A DNA stretch of 64,000 bases from Treponema sp. (GCA_017553635.1 JAFZKN010000006.1:1-64000), one strand, 5' to 3'. Numbered from the stretch's first letter, positions 16,780 to 26,297 are shown. Notes: a model not told the origin generated them from the sequence alone. Made by a program: numbers and translations.

Positions 16780-17289
16780 TTACTTAAGTTGAGAATAAAG
16801 AAGTTCGATATCTCTCTCTTTTACTATGATTACTGAACATGGTGAATTGGAAATTATTTCTCTGTTTGTAAGAGAAATTGAACTGTGAGTATTTTCCCAT
16901 GCAAAAGTCTTTACGGTTTCAGAATTTTCTCCGCCCAGGAGAAGAAGATCAGCACCTGTTTCATTTATACAGTTTACAATTTCTATACAGACAGAACCTT
17001 TTCTTATTTCACCGGTTGCCTTTACACCTTTATTCTTTGCAAGCTTTATTGCATAATCAATATATCGTTCTCCATCATTCTGGAGATTTTTTTCATACAT
17101 TGAACTCTCATCAGATACCAGAAAGTGACTTAACGATAATCTTTTTATTGTTGCTGTATCTACAACATAAACAAATTTAAGAGAAAGTTTCTGATGTTTT
17201 GCAAGTATAATTCCATACATTGCAGCATGAATCGAACTGGAAGAACCGTTTACCGCAACAACAATACTTTCATAAAGATTTCTGCTCAT
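16780..17289 (-). CDS. Universal stress protein (UspA family)
   Basis: A 169-residue single Usp domain: the first beta strand YESIVVAVNGSSSS, then a C-terminal ADLLLLGGENS...SPCSVIIVKE segment. The usual ATP-binding GxxGxxxxS pattern is altered (GGENSETV), so nucleotide binding is doubtful. A longer frame starts at 17322, but AAGGAG lies 7 bases before the ATG at 17289, and this start avoids overlap with the V-ATPase D gene. Its position at the end of the V-ATPase genes hints at a related stress or ion-homeostasis role, but only by context. Confidence 0.8.
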   Translation of the reverse strand: MSRNLYESIVVAVNGSSSSIHAAMYGIILAKHQKLSLKFVYVVDTATIKRLSLSHFLVSDESSMYEKNLQNDGERYIDYAIKLAKNKGVKATGEIRKGSVCIEIVNCINETGADLLLLGGENSETVKTFAWENTHSSISLTNREIISNSPCSVIIVKERDIELLYSQLK

Positions 17290-17311
17290 ACTTTTTCTCC
17301 TTTTTTCTGTT

Positions 17312-17938
17312 TTATTTTGCACTGTCGTTTCTTGATTTTAATGACTTAAGTACAAAAACATTTTCTCTTTCTCTCTCTTCAAGTACACTTTCTATGTATT
17401 TCACAGTTTCCTGTGTCTGAGGAATTACCATTTTATCAAGAGCGTTAACGCGTCTTTGTGTTTTTTTTACTTCTCCGGCAAGACGCCATACAATTGTCCT
17501 GATAGAAGCCATGTCTGTCAAAAGTTTTAACAGTTCAAAAAAATAAGAAATGGTTTCATCAACAGAAGAAGAAGTTCCCATAAAAGAATAAAAAAGCTGT
17601 TTTTCCGGAAGCTGAACGTCAATAGTCGGAAAAGTCATTCCACCTATCGTAAGAGATTTTTCAATAATTAAAAAATCATATTTAACGGCATTTGACATCT
17701 GTTCAACACGATCACCGCCAAACTGCATCAGCATCTTTTTTAAAGATGGATATGCATCCTTAATAAGAGTATCAATTTTCTGCTCAAGAATTTTCACCTT
17801 ATCAACCATATGCATAAGTTCCATTACAAGAATCTCACGCTTCTGTTCAAGAAGATCATACCCATTCTTAGAAACCGAAAGCTGTTCTTTCATCGAGAGA
17901 AGGTTTGACTTTGTAGGTGCAACGTTTAACTTTGCCAT
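17312..17938 (-). CDS. atpD: V-type ATPase subunit D
   Basis: Central-shaft subunit linking the A3B3 catalytic head to the membrane ring. The 208-residue protein has the N-terminal pattern NVAPTKSNLLSMKEQL, long helical coiled-coil ends and the C-terminal RRVNALDKMVIPQ signature of this family. It begins 3 bases after the subunit B stop. Confidence 0.95.
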   Translation of the reverse strand: MAKLNVAPTKSNLLSMKEQLSVSKNGYDLLEQKREILVMELMHMVDKVKILEQKIDTLIKDAYPSLKKMLMQFGGDRVEQMSNAVKYDFLIIEKSLTIGGMTFPTIDVQLPEKQLFYSFMGTSSSVDETISYFFELLKLLTDMASIRTIVWRLAGEVKKTQRRVNALDKMVIPQTQETVKYIESVLEERERENVFVLKSLKSRNDSAK

Positions 17939-17941
17939 TAC

Positions 17942-19354
17942 TTATGCCTTTATCTTTATTATTCCTGTTTCAAATTCTTCATCTTCCGGTAAATATTTTG
18001 CAATAAAATCTGGATTAATTCGTACAAGTTCTTCTTTAGGAAGAATCTTTAATACATTCCATCCTATTTCAAGCGTCTGTTCGATTGAACGGTTTTCGTA
18101 TTCACCCTGTGTAAGAAAATCCTGTTCAAATGCATCACCAAATTTCAAATAGAGTTTATCAAGTGTAGATAATTCTTCTTCTCCAATAATGGCAGCAAGA
18201 TTTCTTATAGATTTTACTTTTGAATAAGAAGCAAAAAGCTGACTTGAAACACTTGCATGGTCTTCCCTTGTCATGCCTTCACCGATGCCGTCTTTCATAA
18301 GTCGGCTCAGAGAAGGGAGTCCTGCAACAGGAGGATACATCCCCTTTTGCGAAAGCTCGCGGTCAAGAACAATCTGTCCTTCCGTTATATATCCAGTAAG
18401 GTCAGGAATAGGATGTGAAATATCATCATTTGGCATTGTGAGAATAGGAATCTGTGTAATAGAACCTTCGCTTCCTTTGATACGTCCAGCTCTTTCATAA
18501 ATTTCTGCAAGGTCAGAATAAAGATATCCAGGATAGCCTTTTCTTCCGGGAACTTCACCGCGTGTTGTAGAAATTTCGCGCAGAGCTTCACAATAGTTTG
18601 TCATATCAGTAAGTACGACAAGAACGTGCATTCCTTTTTTGTATGCAAGATATTCTGCTGCAGTAAGCGCACATCGTGGTGTAATGATACGTTCAATTGA
18701 AGGTGCATCAGCAAGCGACTGGAACATTACTACTTTAGAAAGAACTCCAGATTCTTCGAATGTATCTCGGAAAAAGCGGGCAACATCATATTTAATACCC
18801 ATTCCTGCAAAAACCATTACAAACTGATCATCACTTGACCTTAACTTTGCCTGACGTATAATCTGTGCAGCAAGTCTGTTATGCGGAAGACCGTTTCCAG
18901 AAAATATCGGAAGTTTCTGCCCACGGATTAAAGTATTCATTCCGTCAATTGAAGAGATTCCCGTCTGAATAAAGTCTCTCGGATAAATTCTCGCATAAGG
19001 ATTAATCGGATTTCCGTTTACATTAATTTTTTCAGAAGAAATAATCGGCGGGAAACCATCTATCGGTTCACCAAGACCATTAAAAATTCGTCCGAGAAGA
19101 TCAGATCCTACACGAAGTTCAAGAGGTTCTTCAAGAAATTCAACAGTACTTTCTTCAAGATCAATTCCAGTTGTAGTTCCAAAAATCTGAACGACACAAA
19201 CATCTTCAGAAAGATCAATTACACGACCGGTTCTTTTCTGACCATTTCTGTCTCTTACACATACAGTTTCATTAAAAGAAACATTTTCAGAACGCTTTAC
19301 AATTACAATTGGCCCGTCAACAGAATTTACGCCACGATATTCTACGCCTTTCAT
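17942..19354 (-). CDS. atpB: V-type ATPase subunit B
   Basis: Non-catalytic nucleotide-binding head subunit, 470 residues. It shows MKGVEYRGV at the start, the RIFNGLGEPID beta-barrel segment, a degenerate nucleotide loop (FSGNGLPHN) in place of GxxxxGKT, and ERAGRIKGSEGSITQIPILTMPNDD. These mark B rather than A. Its ATG overlaps the stop of subunit A in an ATGA arrangement, which favours coupled, matched synthesis of the two head subunits. Confidence 0.97.
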   Translation of the reverse strand: MKGVEYRGVNSVDGPIVIVKRSENVSFNETVCVRDRNGQKRTGRVIDLSEDVCVVQIFGTTTGIDLEESTVEFLEEPLELRVGSDLLGRIFNGLGEPIDGFPPIISSEKINVNGNPINPYARIYPRDFIQTGISSIDGMNTLIRGQKLPIFSGNGLPHNRLAAQIIRQAKLRSSDDQFVMVFAGMGIKYDVARFFRDTFEESGVLSKVVMFQSLADAPSIERIITPRCALTAAEYLAYKKGMHVLVVLTDMTNYCEALREISTTRGEVPGRKGYPGYLYSDLAEIYERAGRIKGSEGSITQIPILTMPNDDISHPIPDLTGYITEGQIVLDRELSQKGMYPPVAGLPSLSRLMKDGIGEGMTREDHASVSSQLFASYSKVKSIRNLAAIIGEEELSTLDKLYLKFGDAFEQDFLTQGEYENRSIEQTLEIGWNVLKILPKEELVRINPDFIAKYLPEDEEFETGIIKIKA

Positions 19355-21126
19355 ACACCTGCCTCCGTTACCTGATAAATTCTTTCAAGCGAACCGAATT
19401 CTTCATCAATAAGATTTTCAATTTCGTTAATCTGATCAAGCTGATCATTCGGAATCAAAGATTTAATTCGAATTATTTTTTCACGACAAGACATCGAAAT
19501 AACTTTAGCAAGAGGTGCCCCGGCTTTTATAACTGCAAGTGCCCTGTCATAAAATTTCATTATAAGAACAAGAATTCTTATCTGCTTTTCAACATCACAG
19601 TATGCATCAATTTTATCAAAAGCATTCTGCTGCAAGAATCCATTCTTCATCATATCTGCAACAACAAGAATAAGTCTTTCAAAATCAGGAAGCGCATCAG
19701 GACCGATAAGACGAACAATCTGTTCCAGTTTCTGTTCTTTTTTTAACAGATCAAGAGCATTAAAACGCACCTTTGACCATTCTGGATTTGTTTTTTCCCA
19801 CCACTCCTTTACTTCTTCTGCATACTCCGAATAAGAATCCAGCCAGCTGATTGCAGGATAATGGCGTGCATTTGCCAGCGAACGGTCAAGAGCCCAGAAA
19901 CATCTGATAAATCGTTTTGTATGTTGAGTAACCGGTTCAGAAAAATCTCCTCCCGGAGGAGAAACCGCACCAATTACAGAAACGCTTCCTTCTTTTCCTT
20001 CAAAACTAATTATTCGTCCTGCTCTTTCATAAAACTCTGCAAGACGTGTCGGCAGATAAGCAGGGAATCCTTCTTCTGCAGGCATTTCTTCCATACGACC
20101 CGAAAGTTCCCTCAATGCTTCTGCCCAGCGTGAAGTCGAATCTGCCATAATAGCAACGGCAAGTCCCATATCACGGTAATATTCAGCAAGTGTAATTCCT
20201 GAATAAAGCGAAACTTCACGCGCAGCAACCGGCATGTTTGAAGTATTTGCAATCAATATAGTTCTTTCCATAAGGGAACGTCCCGTACGGGGATCGATCA
20301 ATTCAGGAAATTCTGTCAGTACATCGGTCATTTCATTTCCACGCTCACCACAACCGATATAAATAATCAAATCTGCATCACACCATTTTGCAACCGCATG
20401 CTGAGTCATTGTTTTTCCTGTTCCGAATCCACCAGGAATTGCAGCGGTGCCGCCTTTTGAAAGAGGAAAGAAAATATCTATTACACGCTGACCGGTCAAA
20501 AGCGGCTCTGTAACTCCAAGCTTTTGAGCATAAGGACGCGGTTTTCTTACAGGCCAGTACTGACTTAATTTTATTTCTTCATCTAAATCTGTAATACCGA
20601 TTACTTCATCAACAGTATAAGAACCGCTTGATGCGAATGTCTTAAGTTTTTTTCCTTTGATATAGGGCGGCACCATAATCGAATGAGTAATTGAATCAGT
20701 TTCTTTAACAGTTCCGAGAACCATCCCTATTTTAATTTCAGATCCTGCTTCTATACCAGACACTGCATTAAAGTCCCATTTCTTTTTATCATCAATCGGT
20801 GCAGTTCTCTGTCCCGGTAAAAGAAACGAGCCTTTATCTTCAAACATTTCCTTTAAAGGACGCTGAATACCGTCATAAATTGTACCGACAAGTCCAGGTC
20901 CCAGTTTAAGGGAAAGCGGTGCCTGAGTACACTCAACAGTTTCACCGATTTCCATACCTGTATCGTCTTCATAAACCTGAATGACAGCCTTACCCTTGTT
21001 CTGACGGATTATTTCACCGATGAGTTTATTTTTTCCAACATTTACTACATCGTAAAGACCACAGCCTTCAAGACCAGAAGCGTAAATGATAGGACCTGCA
21101 ATTCGTGTTATTTTTCCTTCAATCAT
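19351..21126 (-). CDS. atpA: V-type ATPase catalytic subunit A
   Basis: Catalytic ATPase subunit, 591 residues. Walker A reads GGFGTGKT (232-239), differing from the common GPFGSGKT. The V-type non-homologous insertion lies between the barrel and the P-loop domain, and a Walker B-type region (AIMADSTSRWAEALRELSGR) follows. Whether the complex pumps out H+ or Na+ or makes ATP cannot be read from this subunit. Both ends overlap neighbours by ATGA junctions (E upstream, B downstream). Confidence 0.97.
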   Translation of the reverse strand: MIEGKITRIAGPIIYASGLEGCGLYDVVNVGKNKLIGEIIRQNKGKAVIQVYEDDTGMEIGETVECTQAPLSLKLGPGLVGTIYDGIQRPLKEMFEDKGSFLLPGQRTAPIDDKKKWDFNAVSGIEAGSEIKIGMVLGTVKETDSITHSIMVPPYIKGKKLKTFASSGSYTVDEVIGITDLDEEIKLSQYWPVRKPRPYAQKLGVTEPLLTGQRVIDIFFPLSKGGTAAIPGGFGTGKTMTQHAVAKWCDADLIIYIGCGERGNEMTDVLTEFPELIDPRTGRSLMERTILIANTSNMPVAAREVSLYSGITLAEYYRDMGLAVAIMADSTSRWAEALRELSGRMEEMPAEEGFPAYLPTRLAEFYERAGRIISFEGKEGSVSVIGAVSPPGGDFSEPVTQHTKRFIRCFWALDRSLANARHYPAISWLDSYSEYAEEVKEWWEKTNPEWSKVRFNALDLLKKEQKLEQIVRLIGPDALPDFERLILVVADMMKNGFLQQNAFDKIDAYCDVEKQIRILVLIMKFYDRALAVIKAGAPLAKVISMSCREKIIRIKSLIPNDQLDQINEIENLIDEEFGSLERIYQVTEAGV

Positions 21127-21761
21127 TCCGGAAGCCTCCCGTTAAACAAAGTAACGGCTAATTCATTTCTATATTTATCTGTCAGTTCAGAAACATATTC
21201 TTCGAGAGTAAGACGTATTTTTAAACTTCTGTCATCAGAAACAAGAATTATTCCTTCATGAATATCAATTCCTTCCACAGGAGTTTCTCCTGATTTCATA
21301 AAGTCTATTTTTTCAGTTGAACTGATATTTAATCCGCTTTCACTTTTTAATTTTTTTTCTGCTGAATTTACATCAAAGCCGTAAATTTCTGCAGAAAATG
21401 TTTTAAAATCTTTAATTGAACCAAATCGCCTGAGCATTGAAATTACAAGCGACAATCTTTTTTCTTCTCCAAGTTTTTTTAAATAATCATTAATCGATTC
21501 TATAATTGAAGAATTAATGTATGAAACAAGAAATCTGGATTTTTCCAGAGGTAAACTGGACTCAAGATTTTTCTTGAATACATCTGCTTTATGATCGTAA
21601 TACTCTTTGCGTTCTTCCTTTGCCTTTTCAAGCCTGTCATCTACCTGCTGCAAAACCTGCTCACACTGCAGTTTTGAATTCTGTAAAATCTTTTCGGCTT
21701 TTCTTCTTGCGTCTTCATAAATCTCTTTATCAAGAATATCTGTCGATACAATTTCTTCCAT
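21123..21761 (-). CDS. atpE: V-type ATPase subunit E
   Basis: Peripheral-stalk subunit of 212 residues. The N-terminal ~100 residues form a charged coiled coil, and the C-terminal globular part ends GIILVSDDRSLKIRLTLEEY...RNELAVTLF, the E-subunit signature. It pairs with the small coiled-coil subunit encoded first in the cluster (25517-25825). AAGGAT precedes the ATG. Confidence 0.88.
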   Translation of the reverse strand: MEEIVSTDILDKEIYEDARRKAEKILQNSKLQCEQVLQQVDDRLEKAKEERKEYYDHKADVFKKNLESSLPLEKSRFLVSYINSSIIESINDYLKKLGEEKRLSLVISMLRRFGSIKDFKTFSAEIYGFDVNSAEKKLKSESGLNISSTEKIDFMKSGETPVEGIDIHEGIILVSDDRSLKIRLTLEEYVSELTDKYRNELAVTLFNGRLPE

Positions 21762-21772
21762 AAAAAATATCC

Positions 21773-22108
21773 TTATACCCGTATTCCGACTGCTTCACGA
21801 ATAGAATCTGTAAGAGTTTTCTTTCCGGAAATTTTTCCATTTATTCCCGGGATTTCAACAATAAGAGGAAACTTTCCTTTTATCTGCCAATCATTAATCT
21901 CTTCTTCAATCATAACGCTGACATCTTCAGTTAAAATGAGAACCTTAGGAATTTCTATATCCGTTGGAGCAGAAACAAGTCCACCTCGTCCTGTAACTTT
22001 GTTAAACGCATCAAGCGCTTGATTTCTATTGGAAACATAAGTTCCCTTTACACCTACAAGACCGAAAGCTAATACAAGTTCACGCTCACCTATTATATAA
22101 TATTCCAA
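21773..22108 (-). CDS. atpF: V-type ATPase subunit F
   Basis: Small central-stalk subunit. From the TTG at 22108 the protein is 111 residues, the normal family length, starting (L/M)EYYIIGERELVLAFGLVGVKG, which matches the conserved F N-terminus; AAAGG lies 7 bases upstream. A longer frame reaches back to 22162, but it would overlap the subunit K gene by 40 bases and add residues foreign to the family. The C-terminal half has the expected VLILTEDVSVMIEEEI segment. Confidence 0.85.
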   Translation of the reverse strand: MEYYIIGERELVLAFGLVGVKGTYVSNRNQALDAFNKVTGRGGLVSAPTDIEIPKVLILTEDVSVMIEEEINDWQIKGKFPLIVEIPGINGKISGKKTLTDSIREAVGIRV

Positions 22109-22122
22109 ACCACAACCTTTGA

Positions 22123-22452
22123 TTAAAGAATGATAATCAAAAGAGCAACAAGGAATCCCCAAAGACAGATACCTTCTGCAAGACCAACAAATGGAAGTGC
22201 TTTACCAGAAAGTTCAGCATTTTCACTCATAGCACCCATTGCAGCAGATCCGATTTTTCCTACTGCACTGCCACCTGCGATACATGCAATTCCTACAGCA
22301 AGGCCTGCAGCGATGTACTTAAATGCTTTTGTGTTGTCAACTGATTTTACTACTGCTGTTTCATCAGTTGAAGAAACACTTTCCTGTGCAAACATTCCTG
22401 CAATCCCAAAAAGTGCAAGAAGTGACATTACGATAAAAATTTTTCTGTTCAT
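22123..22452 (-). CDS. atpK: V-type ATPase subunit K (proteolipid), short form
   Basis: Ion-carrying rotor ring subunit. At 109 residues it is shorter than the ~140-160 residue double-hairpin K subunits common in bacteria. It has an N-terminal hydrophobic segment ending GMFAQES that resembles a cleavable signal peptide, then one hairpin: a Gly/Ala-rich helix (about 44-75) and a second helix with Glu93 (GLAEGICLWG), the likely ion-binding carboxylate. If the signal is cleaved the mature subunit would be one hairpin, with one carboxylate per hairpin as in 8-kDa rings. Confidence 0.88.
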   Translation of the reverse strand: MNRKIFIVMSLLALFGIAGMFAQESVSSTDETAVVKSVDNTKAFKYIAAGLAVGIACIAGGSAVGKIGSAAMGAMSENAELSGKALPFVGLAEGICLWGFLVALLIIIL

Positions 22453-22495
22453 ATAAAACTCCTGTTTTCAGCAGCACAACGGCCGCTGTATTTTT

Positions 22496-24484
22496 CTATT
22501 TAATCACTGGAACCGATGTAAACACATAAGGTGTAAACTCGCGTCCTGTTTCATTAAAGAACTTAGAAAAGAATTCATAATACTGCAAACGTATTACCTG
22601 AATTGCGACAATCATTCCTTCAAGAACAACTACAATTCCGTTTCCGATGATAAGAATGACTAACGAAGCAGGTCCAGGTGCAATCTCACACATCTTTGAA
22701 ATAATATATCCCAAAACCGCATGAGCAAGTGCAAACGCTCCTACACGAAGAAAACTTACAGTATTTGAAAGATAACCGATTACAACTTCGATAAGTTCAA
22801 CGATACCTCCGATAAATGCAGCACCAAATCCATTTTCGAAAACCGGTCTTTCACCGTCCAAAAGTCTCTCGAACGGTTCACCAAATGCAGCACCAAAAAG
22901 AGCTGATGCAATGATTATAACATCAACTTTCGAAACTGAATGTTTCAAAAGAAGAACTCTTAATACAAGAATAACTACACCCCAGAAAAACACAGCACCA
23001 CAAAGTCCGTTCTTTCCAAATAATGCTTTTCCTATTCTTTTACGTAAGATATTATTGAAGATATTTAAAATTACACCTGTTGAATTAATTACAAATCCAA
23101 CAGCAACAGAGAAACCGAAAAATTTAAACATATTAAGAATTGATTCTGGATTTGAATTTGGCATCATGTGAAGAATATGATCTCTCGGTTCGCCAAACAG
23201 ACCGGTAAAAAATCTTGCAACAGGAATTAAAAGAGTTTCGTTTGCAAAGAACTCACCGGTTAAAATACCCATTATCATACTTGTACATCCGATCGCAATA
23301 AAAATCGGAGCAAACTTATTCCAGTTACCTACTTTAATGACTTTTAATCCCATCAAAATTCCCATTAAGAGAAAAACAAGTCCCTGACCTGCATCACCAA
23401 ACATAATTCCAAAAAGAATAGTAAAGAACAATGCAACAAACGGTGTCGGGTCAATCGAACCGTAAACAGGAGAACCGTAAGAAAAAACCATTCTCTTAAA
23501 ACTTGAAACAAATTTTCCATGCTTTAATTCAACAGGAACTTTTTCTTTTCCATTGATTACACTCGGAACTTCTTCCGGTTCATATTTTCGTACGGCAATT
23601 CTTTTTTCCGTAATATTTTCCAATTCAGAAATAATTCTGTCAGCCTCTACAGCAGGAATCCATCCTGTAATTCTATAAACAAGTTTTGTAGATTCAAGCT
23701 TATTTTCTGTATTTCTTACCTGACTTCCAACAGAAAAATTTCCCATAAGGCGATACAGTTCTTTTGAATGCGTTGCGCAGTAATTCTTCTTTACCGTGTC
23801 GAGATTATTTAATAATTCATCAGACTGTTCTTTCTGCTGCTTCAATGTTTCCAGCACGTCATCCGGTATTCCTTTAAAATCCTGAGGAATTTCAAGATTT
23901 ACAAAATTATGTTTTTTTAATTCAGTATCAAGCGCAAACCTTCCCTTTTTAGAAGTTGCTGCAAGAATATGTGACTTATCATTTCCAAGCGGTACAATAA
24001 TTGCTCTGCTTCCTGCATTAAATTTAAGATCATCAAATTCTGCAGGATCTATTCTTCCTACTCTGAGAGACAGAAACGAAAGATGTTCAAGATCAGAGTA
24101 AGAAGCTTTTAAATTTGCAAAAGCTTTTGCTTCTTCATATGCTTCTGTTACTTTTTTATTGCGTTCATATTCTTCTGTATCGTTTGTCTGAATTTCTTTT
24201 ACACTGGCAAGGATTTTTTCTGCGTCTTCATAATCCTGTTCAGAAGGCATATCATAATTAGCAATATCATCATTAAACTCGTCAAGACAAAAATAACTTC
24301 TAACCTGATCAAGCTCTTTATATATTTCATATTCATGATTTACTTTGTCTTTATCCGCCTTCTCTTCTTCAAGAGAATTCTGAAACTGAAAATTTCCCTG
24401 TCTTCCCAATAAAGAAAGCACTTTTGAAATATCCTGTTTAAGAATCATAAGCTCCACAAGACGCATCGCAGTTGTTCTTGCCAT
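22496..24484 (-). CDS. atpI: V-type ATPase subunit I (a-subunit)
   Basis: Stator subunit with the ion half-channels, 662 residues. The N-terminal ~320 residues are soluble with coiled coils, and the C-terminal half has about seven or eight membrane helices, including FGIMFGDAGQG, GAAFGEPFERLLDG and SFLRVGAFALAHA, family-typical segments. The conserved Arg in SFLRVGAFALAHA would face the rotor. GGAG precedes the ATG. It lies between subunits C and K in the operon. Confidence 0.95.
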   Translation of the reverse strand: MARTTAMRLVELMILKQDISKVLSLLGRQGNFQFQNSLEEEKADKDKVNHEYEIYKELDQVRSYFCLDEFNDDIANYDMPSEQDYEDAEKILASVKEIQTNDTEEYERNKKVTEAYEEAKAFANLKASYSDLEHLSFLSLRVGRIDPAEFDDLKFNAGSRAIIVPLGNDKSHILAATSKKGRFALDTELKKHNFVNLEIPQDFKGIPDDVLETLKQQKEQSDELLNNLDTVKKNYCATHSKELYRLMGNFSVGSQVRNTENKLESTKLVYRITGWIPAVEADRIISELENITEKRIAVRKYEPEEVPSVINGKEKVPVELKHGKFVSSFKRMVFSYGSPVYGSIDPTPFVALFFTILFGIMFGDAGQGLVFLLMGILMGLKVIKVGNWNKFAPIFIAIGCTSMIMGILTGEFFANETLLIPVARFFTGLFGEPRDHILHMMPNSNPESILNMFKFFGFSVAVGFVINSTGVILNIFNNILRKRIGKALFGKNGLCGAVFFWGVVILVLRVLLLKHSVSKVDVIIIASALFGAAFGEPFERLLDGERPVFENGFGAAFIGGIVELIEVVIGYLSNTVSFLRVGAFALAHAVLGYIISKMCEIAPGPASLVILIIGNGIVVVLEGMIVAIQVIRLQYYEFFSKFFNETGREFTPYVFTSVPVIK

Positions 24485-24509
24485 ATTAACTCCATTAATA
24501 AGATATTAT

Positions 24510-25502
24510 TTATACAACATTTTCTAACTGAACATTAAGCCTTACAGCTTCTGTAACAGTCCTGATATTATCAAGTTCATTCTGCTTGATAAAAAACCAG
24601 GAAACCAGCACCATCGCAGTAAACGGATACTTATGAAAAGCCCTTTTTACTGATATAAAAAAATCTTCAGCAACCCTTTCTTCTACTACTTTCGGATCAA
24701 GCTTCCAGATTTTTGCTTCTTCAACACCATTTATTAAAGATGAGTATTTCCATTTTGACCACTGCTCGTAAGTATTAATATCATAATCAATAATTTTTAA
24801 AGCTTCTTGAGCAAATAAATCCTTATCTCCTTTCGATTCATCAAGATATGCAATCTGTTTAATGATATCTTCCTTTTTCATATTGTAATAAACTTTTAAT
24901 CTCATCACCCAGATAACATTCTTCATCGAATATCTTTTGATGATAAGTTTCTTTACAGCATTTCTTTCAAACAACGAAAGTTTATCTGCACTATCCAAAA
25001 GTTCATTTACAAACTGAATATCAAGTTTATGAGAAAGCCACTGCTGTTCATCGACACCAGGGATTTTATTATACCATTGTAATTCATTTTCTGCCGTCAT
25101 TTTTTTTAAATCGGGCCATTGTGAATAATCAAGAATATTAAACGGACTTATATCAAAAAAATCAGGTTTTTCAGACCTTCCGGTAGAAAGATAAGCTGCT
25201 GCAGTTTTAAGATTTTCATAATCAAACCAATGCAAAAGGTTAATTAAAACCTTATCCGGCTTTGTATATGTTTCGAGAAGTTTTTTAAATTCATAAATAA
25301 ATTTTGCAGCTGCTTTTTTTTCGATAAGCTGCGCTAAAACAGTCTGCGGTACAGAGGGAACCTCGTCTTTAAATAAAAGTCCCCACAATTCTGGAAGTGA
25401 TTTTACACTGTACAAAATTGAACTTTTCTGACCTGTAAAGGATTTTGCAAGCATTCCACTTGCTTTAGCATAAACGTAACACGAAGCACCTGTTCGATCC
25501 AT
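24510..25502 (-). CDS. atpC: V-type ATPase subunit C-like protein
   Basis: Helical funnel-shaped subunit that joins the central shaft to the rotor ring. The 330-residue protein is divergent: the best visible match is the C-terminal part, where FIKQNELDNIRTVTEAVRLN resembles the conserved end of the C/d family. Gene position between the stalk subunit and subunit I agrees. The start follows a G-rich site (CTGGGGGT). I regard function as likely from position and the C-terminal match, less so from overall similarity. Confidence 0.72.
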   Translation of the reverse strand: MDRTGASCYVYAKASGMLAKSFTGQKSSILYSVKSLPELWGLLFKDEVPSVPQTVLAQLIEKKAAAKFIYEFKKLLETYTKPDKVLINLLHWFDYENLKTAAAYLSTGRSEKPDFFDISPFNILDYSQWPDLKKMTAENELQWYNKIPGVDEQQWLSHKLDIQFVNELLDSADKLSLFERNAVKKLIIKRYSMKNVIWVMRLKVYYNMKKEDIIKQIAYLDESKGDKDLFAQEALKIIDYDINTYEQWSKWKYSSLINGVEEAKIWKLDPKVVEERVAEDFFISVKRAFHKYPFTAMVLVSWFFIKQNELDNIRTVTEAVRLNVQLENVV

Positions 25503-25516
25503 AAACGACCCCCAGG

Positions 25517-25825
25517 TTAGCCGGACACTACTTTGTCCATAAACGAGTTGAACGAATCCAAATCTTTTTCTGTTCCCAAGATTTGATTTTTATAATCATC
25601 AAAAGTCTGTTTATGATTTTCTTCGTATTTATTAATTGTTTTGTCACAATCTTGTTCAAGATCAGAAATTACATCACGATATTTTTCATAAAACAATTCA
25701 TCAGCTTTTGCTTTTGCTTCAAGAATTCTTTTGTTACTTTCTGTCTGAGAATCATCAATTAGTACCGATGCCTGATTTTCTACTTCAAGTAAATGCGCAA
25801 TTACATCAACTTCACTTTCTGCCAT
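25517..25825 (-). CDS. Small coiled-coil V-ATPase stalk subunit (G/H-like)
   Basis: A 102-residue, highly charged, almost fully helical protein (VDVIAHLLEVENQASVLIDD, then ESNKRILEAKAKADELF) that fits the G/H peripheral-stalk partner of subunit E by size, composition and location. A longer frame reaches 25942 but would overlap the PtsN-like gene by over 100 bases; AAGGAGA lies 6 bases before the ATG at 25825, which I take as the start. No catalytic motif. It is the first V-ATPase gene of the cluster. Confidence 0.75.
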   Translation of the reverse strand: MAESEVDVIAHLLEVENQASVLIDDSQTESNKRILEAKAKADELFYEKYRDVISDLEQDCDKTINKYEENHKQTFDDYKNQILGTEKDLDSFNSFMDKVVSG

Positions 25826-25838
25826 CGTACTCTCCTTA

Positions 25839-26297
25839 TTAAAGATTCTCTTCACATCCGCAGATTGCCTGCACAACCTGTTCACTCGTTGTCTTTTCCA
25901 TGATTGTTTTATAAAAATCATTTTTTCCAAAAAGCAATGCAAAGCGCTGCATTATGCTTAAGTGAAGGGATGTGTCATCAGCAGGAAATAAAACCATAAA
26001 AATCAAATGAACAGGCTTTCCATCAAGTGAATCAAAATCAATTCCAGGTCTGCTTATTCCGACAGCAACAAGAGGTTCTTTAATCCTGTCACTGATTGCA
26101 TGAGGAATTGCGATTCCGGGAATAATTCCCGTACTCATTTTCTTTTCTCTTTCTAATAAAGAATTAAGGACTTGAACTCTATCAAGAGAAGGAAAAAGCG
26201 AAACGAGAGTTTCGTTTAATTCTTCAAACACTTCATCCTTCTCTGTACTCTGTAAATTAAGAATTACAGCTTCTGGTTTGATAAACTTTCCCAGCAT
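25839..26297 (-). CDS. PTS EIIA domain protein (PtsN/fructose-type)
   Basis: A 152-residue stand-alone EIIA domain. The segment STGIIPGIAIPHA carries the phosphorylatable His (near residue 65) and is followed by PLVAVGISRPGIDFDSLDGKPVHLIFMVLFP, typical of the EIIA-Ntr/fructose family. No HPr, EI or sugar permease is in the window. It lies 13 bases upstream of the first V-ATPase gene and 39 bases after secG, so it may be a phosphorylation-dependent regulator rather than a sugar carrier. That role is inference from context. Confidence 0.85.
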   Translation of the reverse strand: MLGKFIKPEAVILNLQSTEKDEVFEELNETLVSLFPSLDRVQVLNSLLEREKKMSTGIIPGIAIPHAISDRIKEPLVAVGISRPGIDFDSLDGKPVHLIFMVLFPADDTSLHLSIMQRFALLFGKNDFYKTIMEKTTSEQVVQAICGCEENL

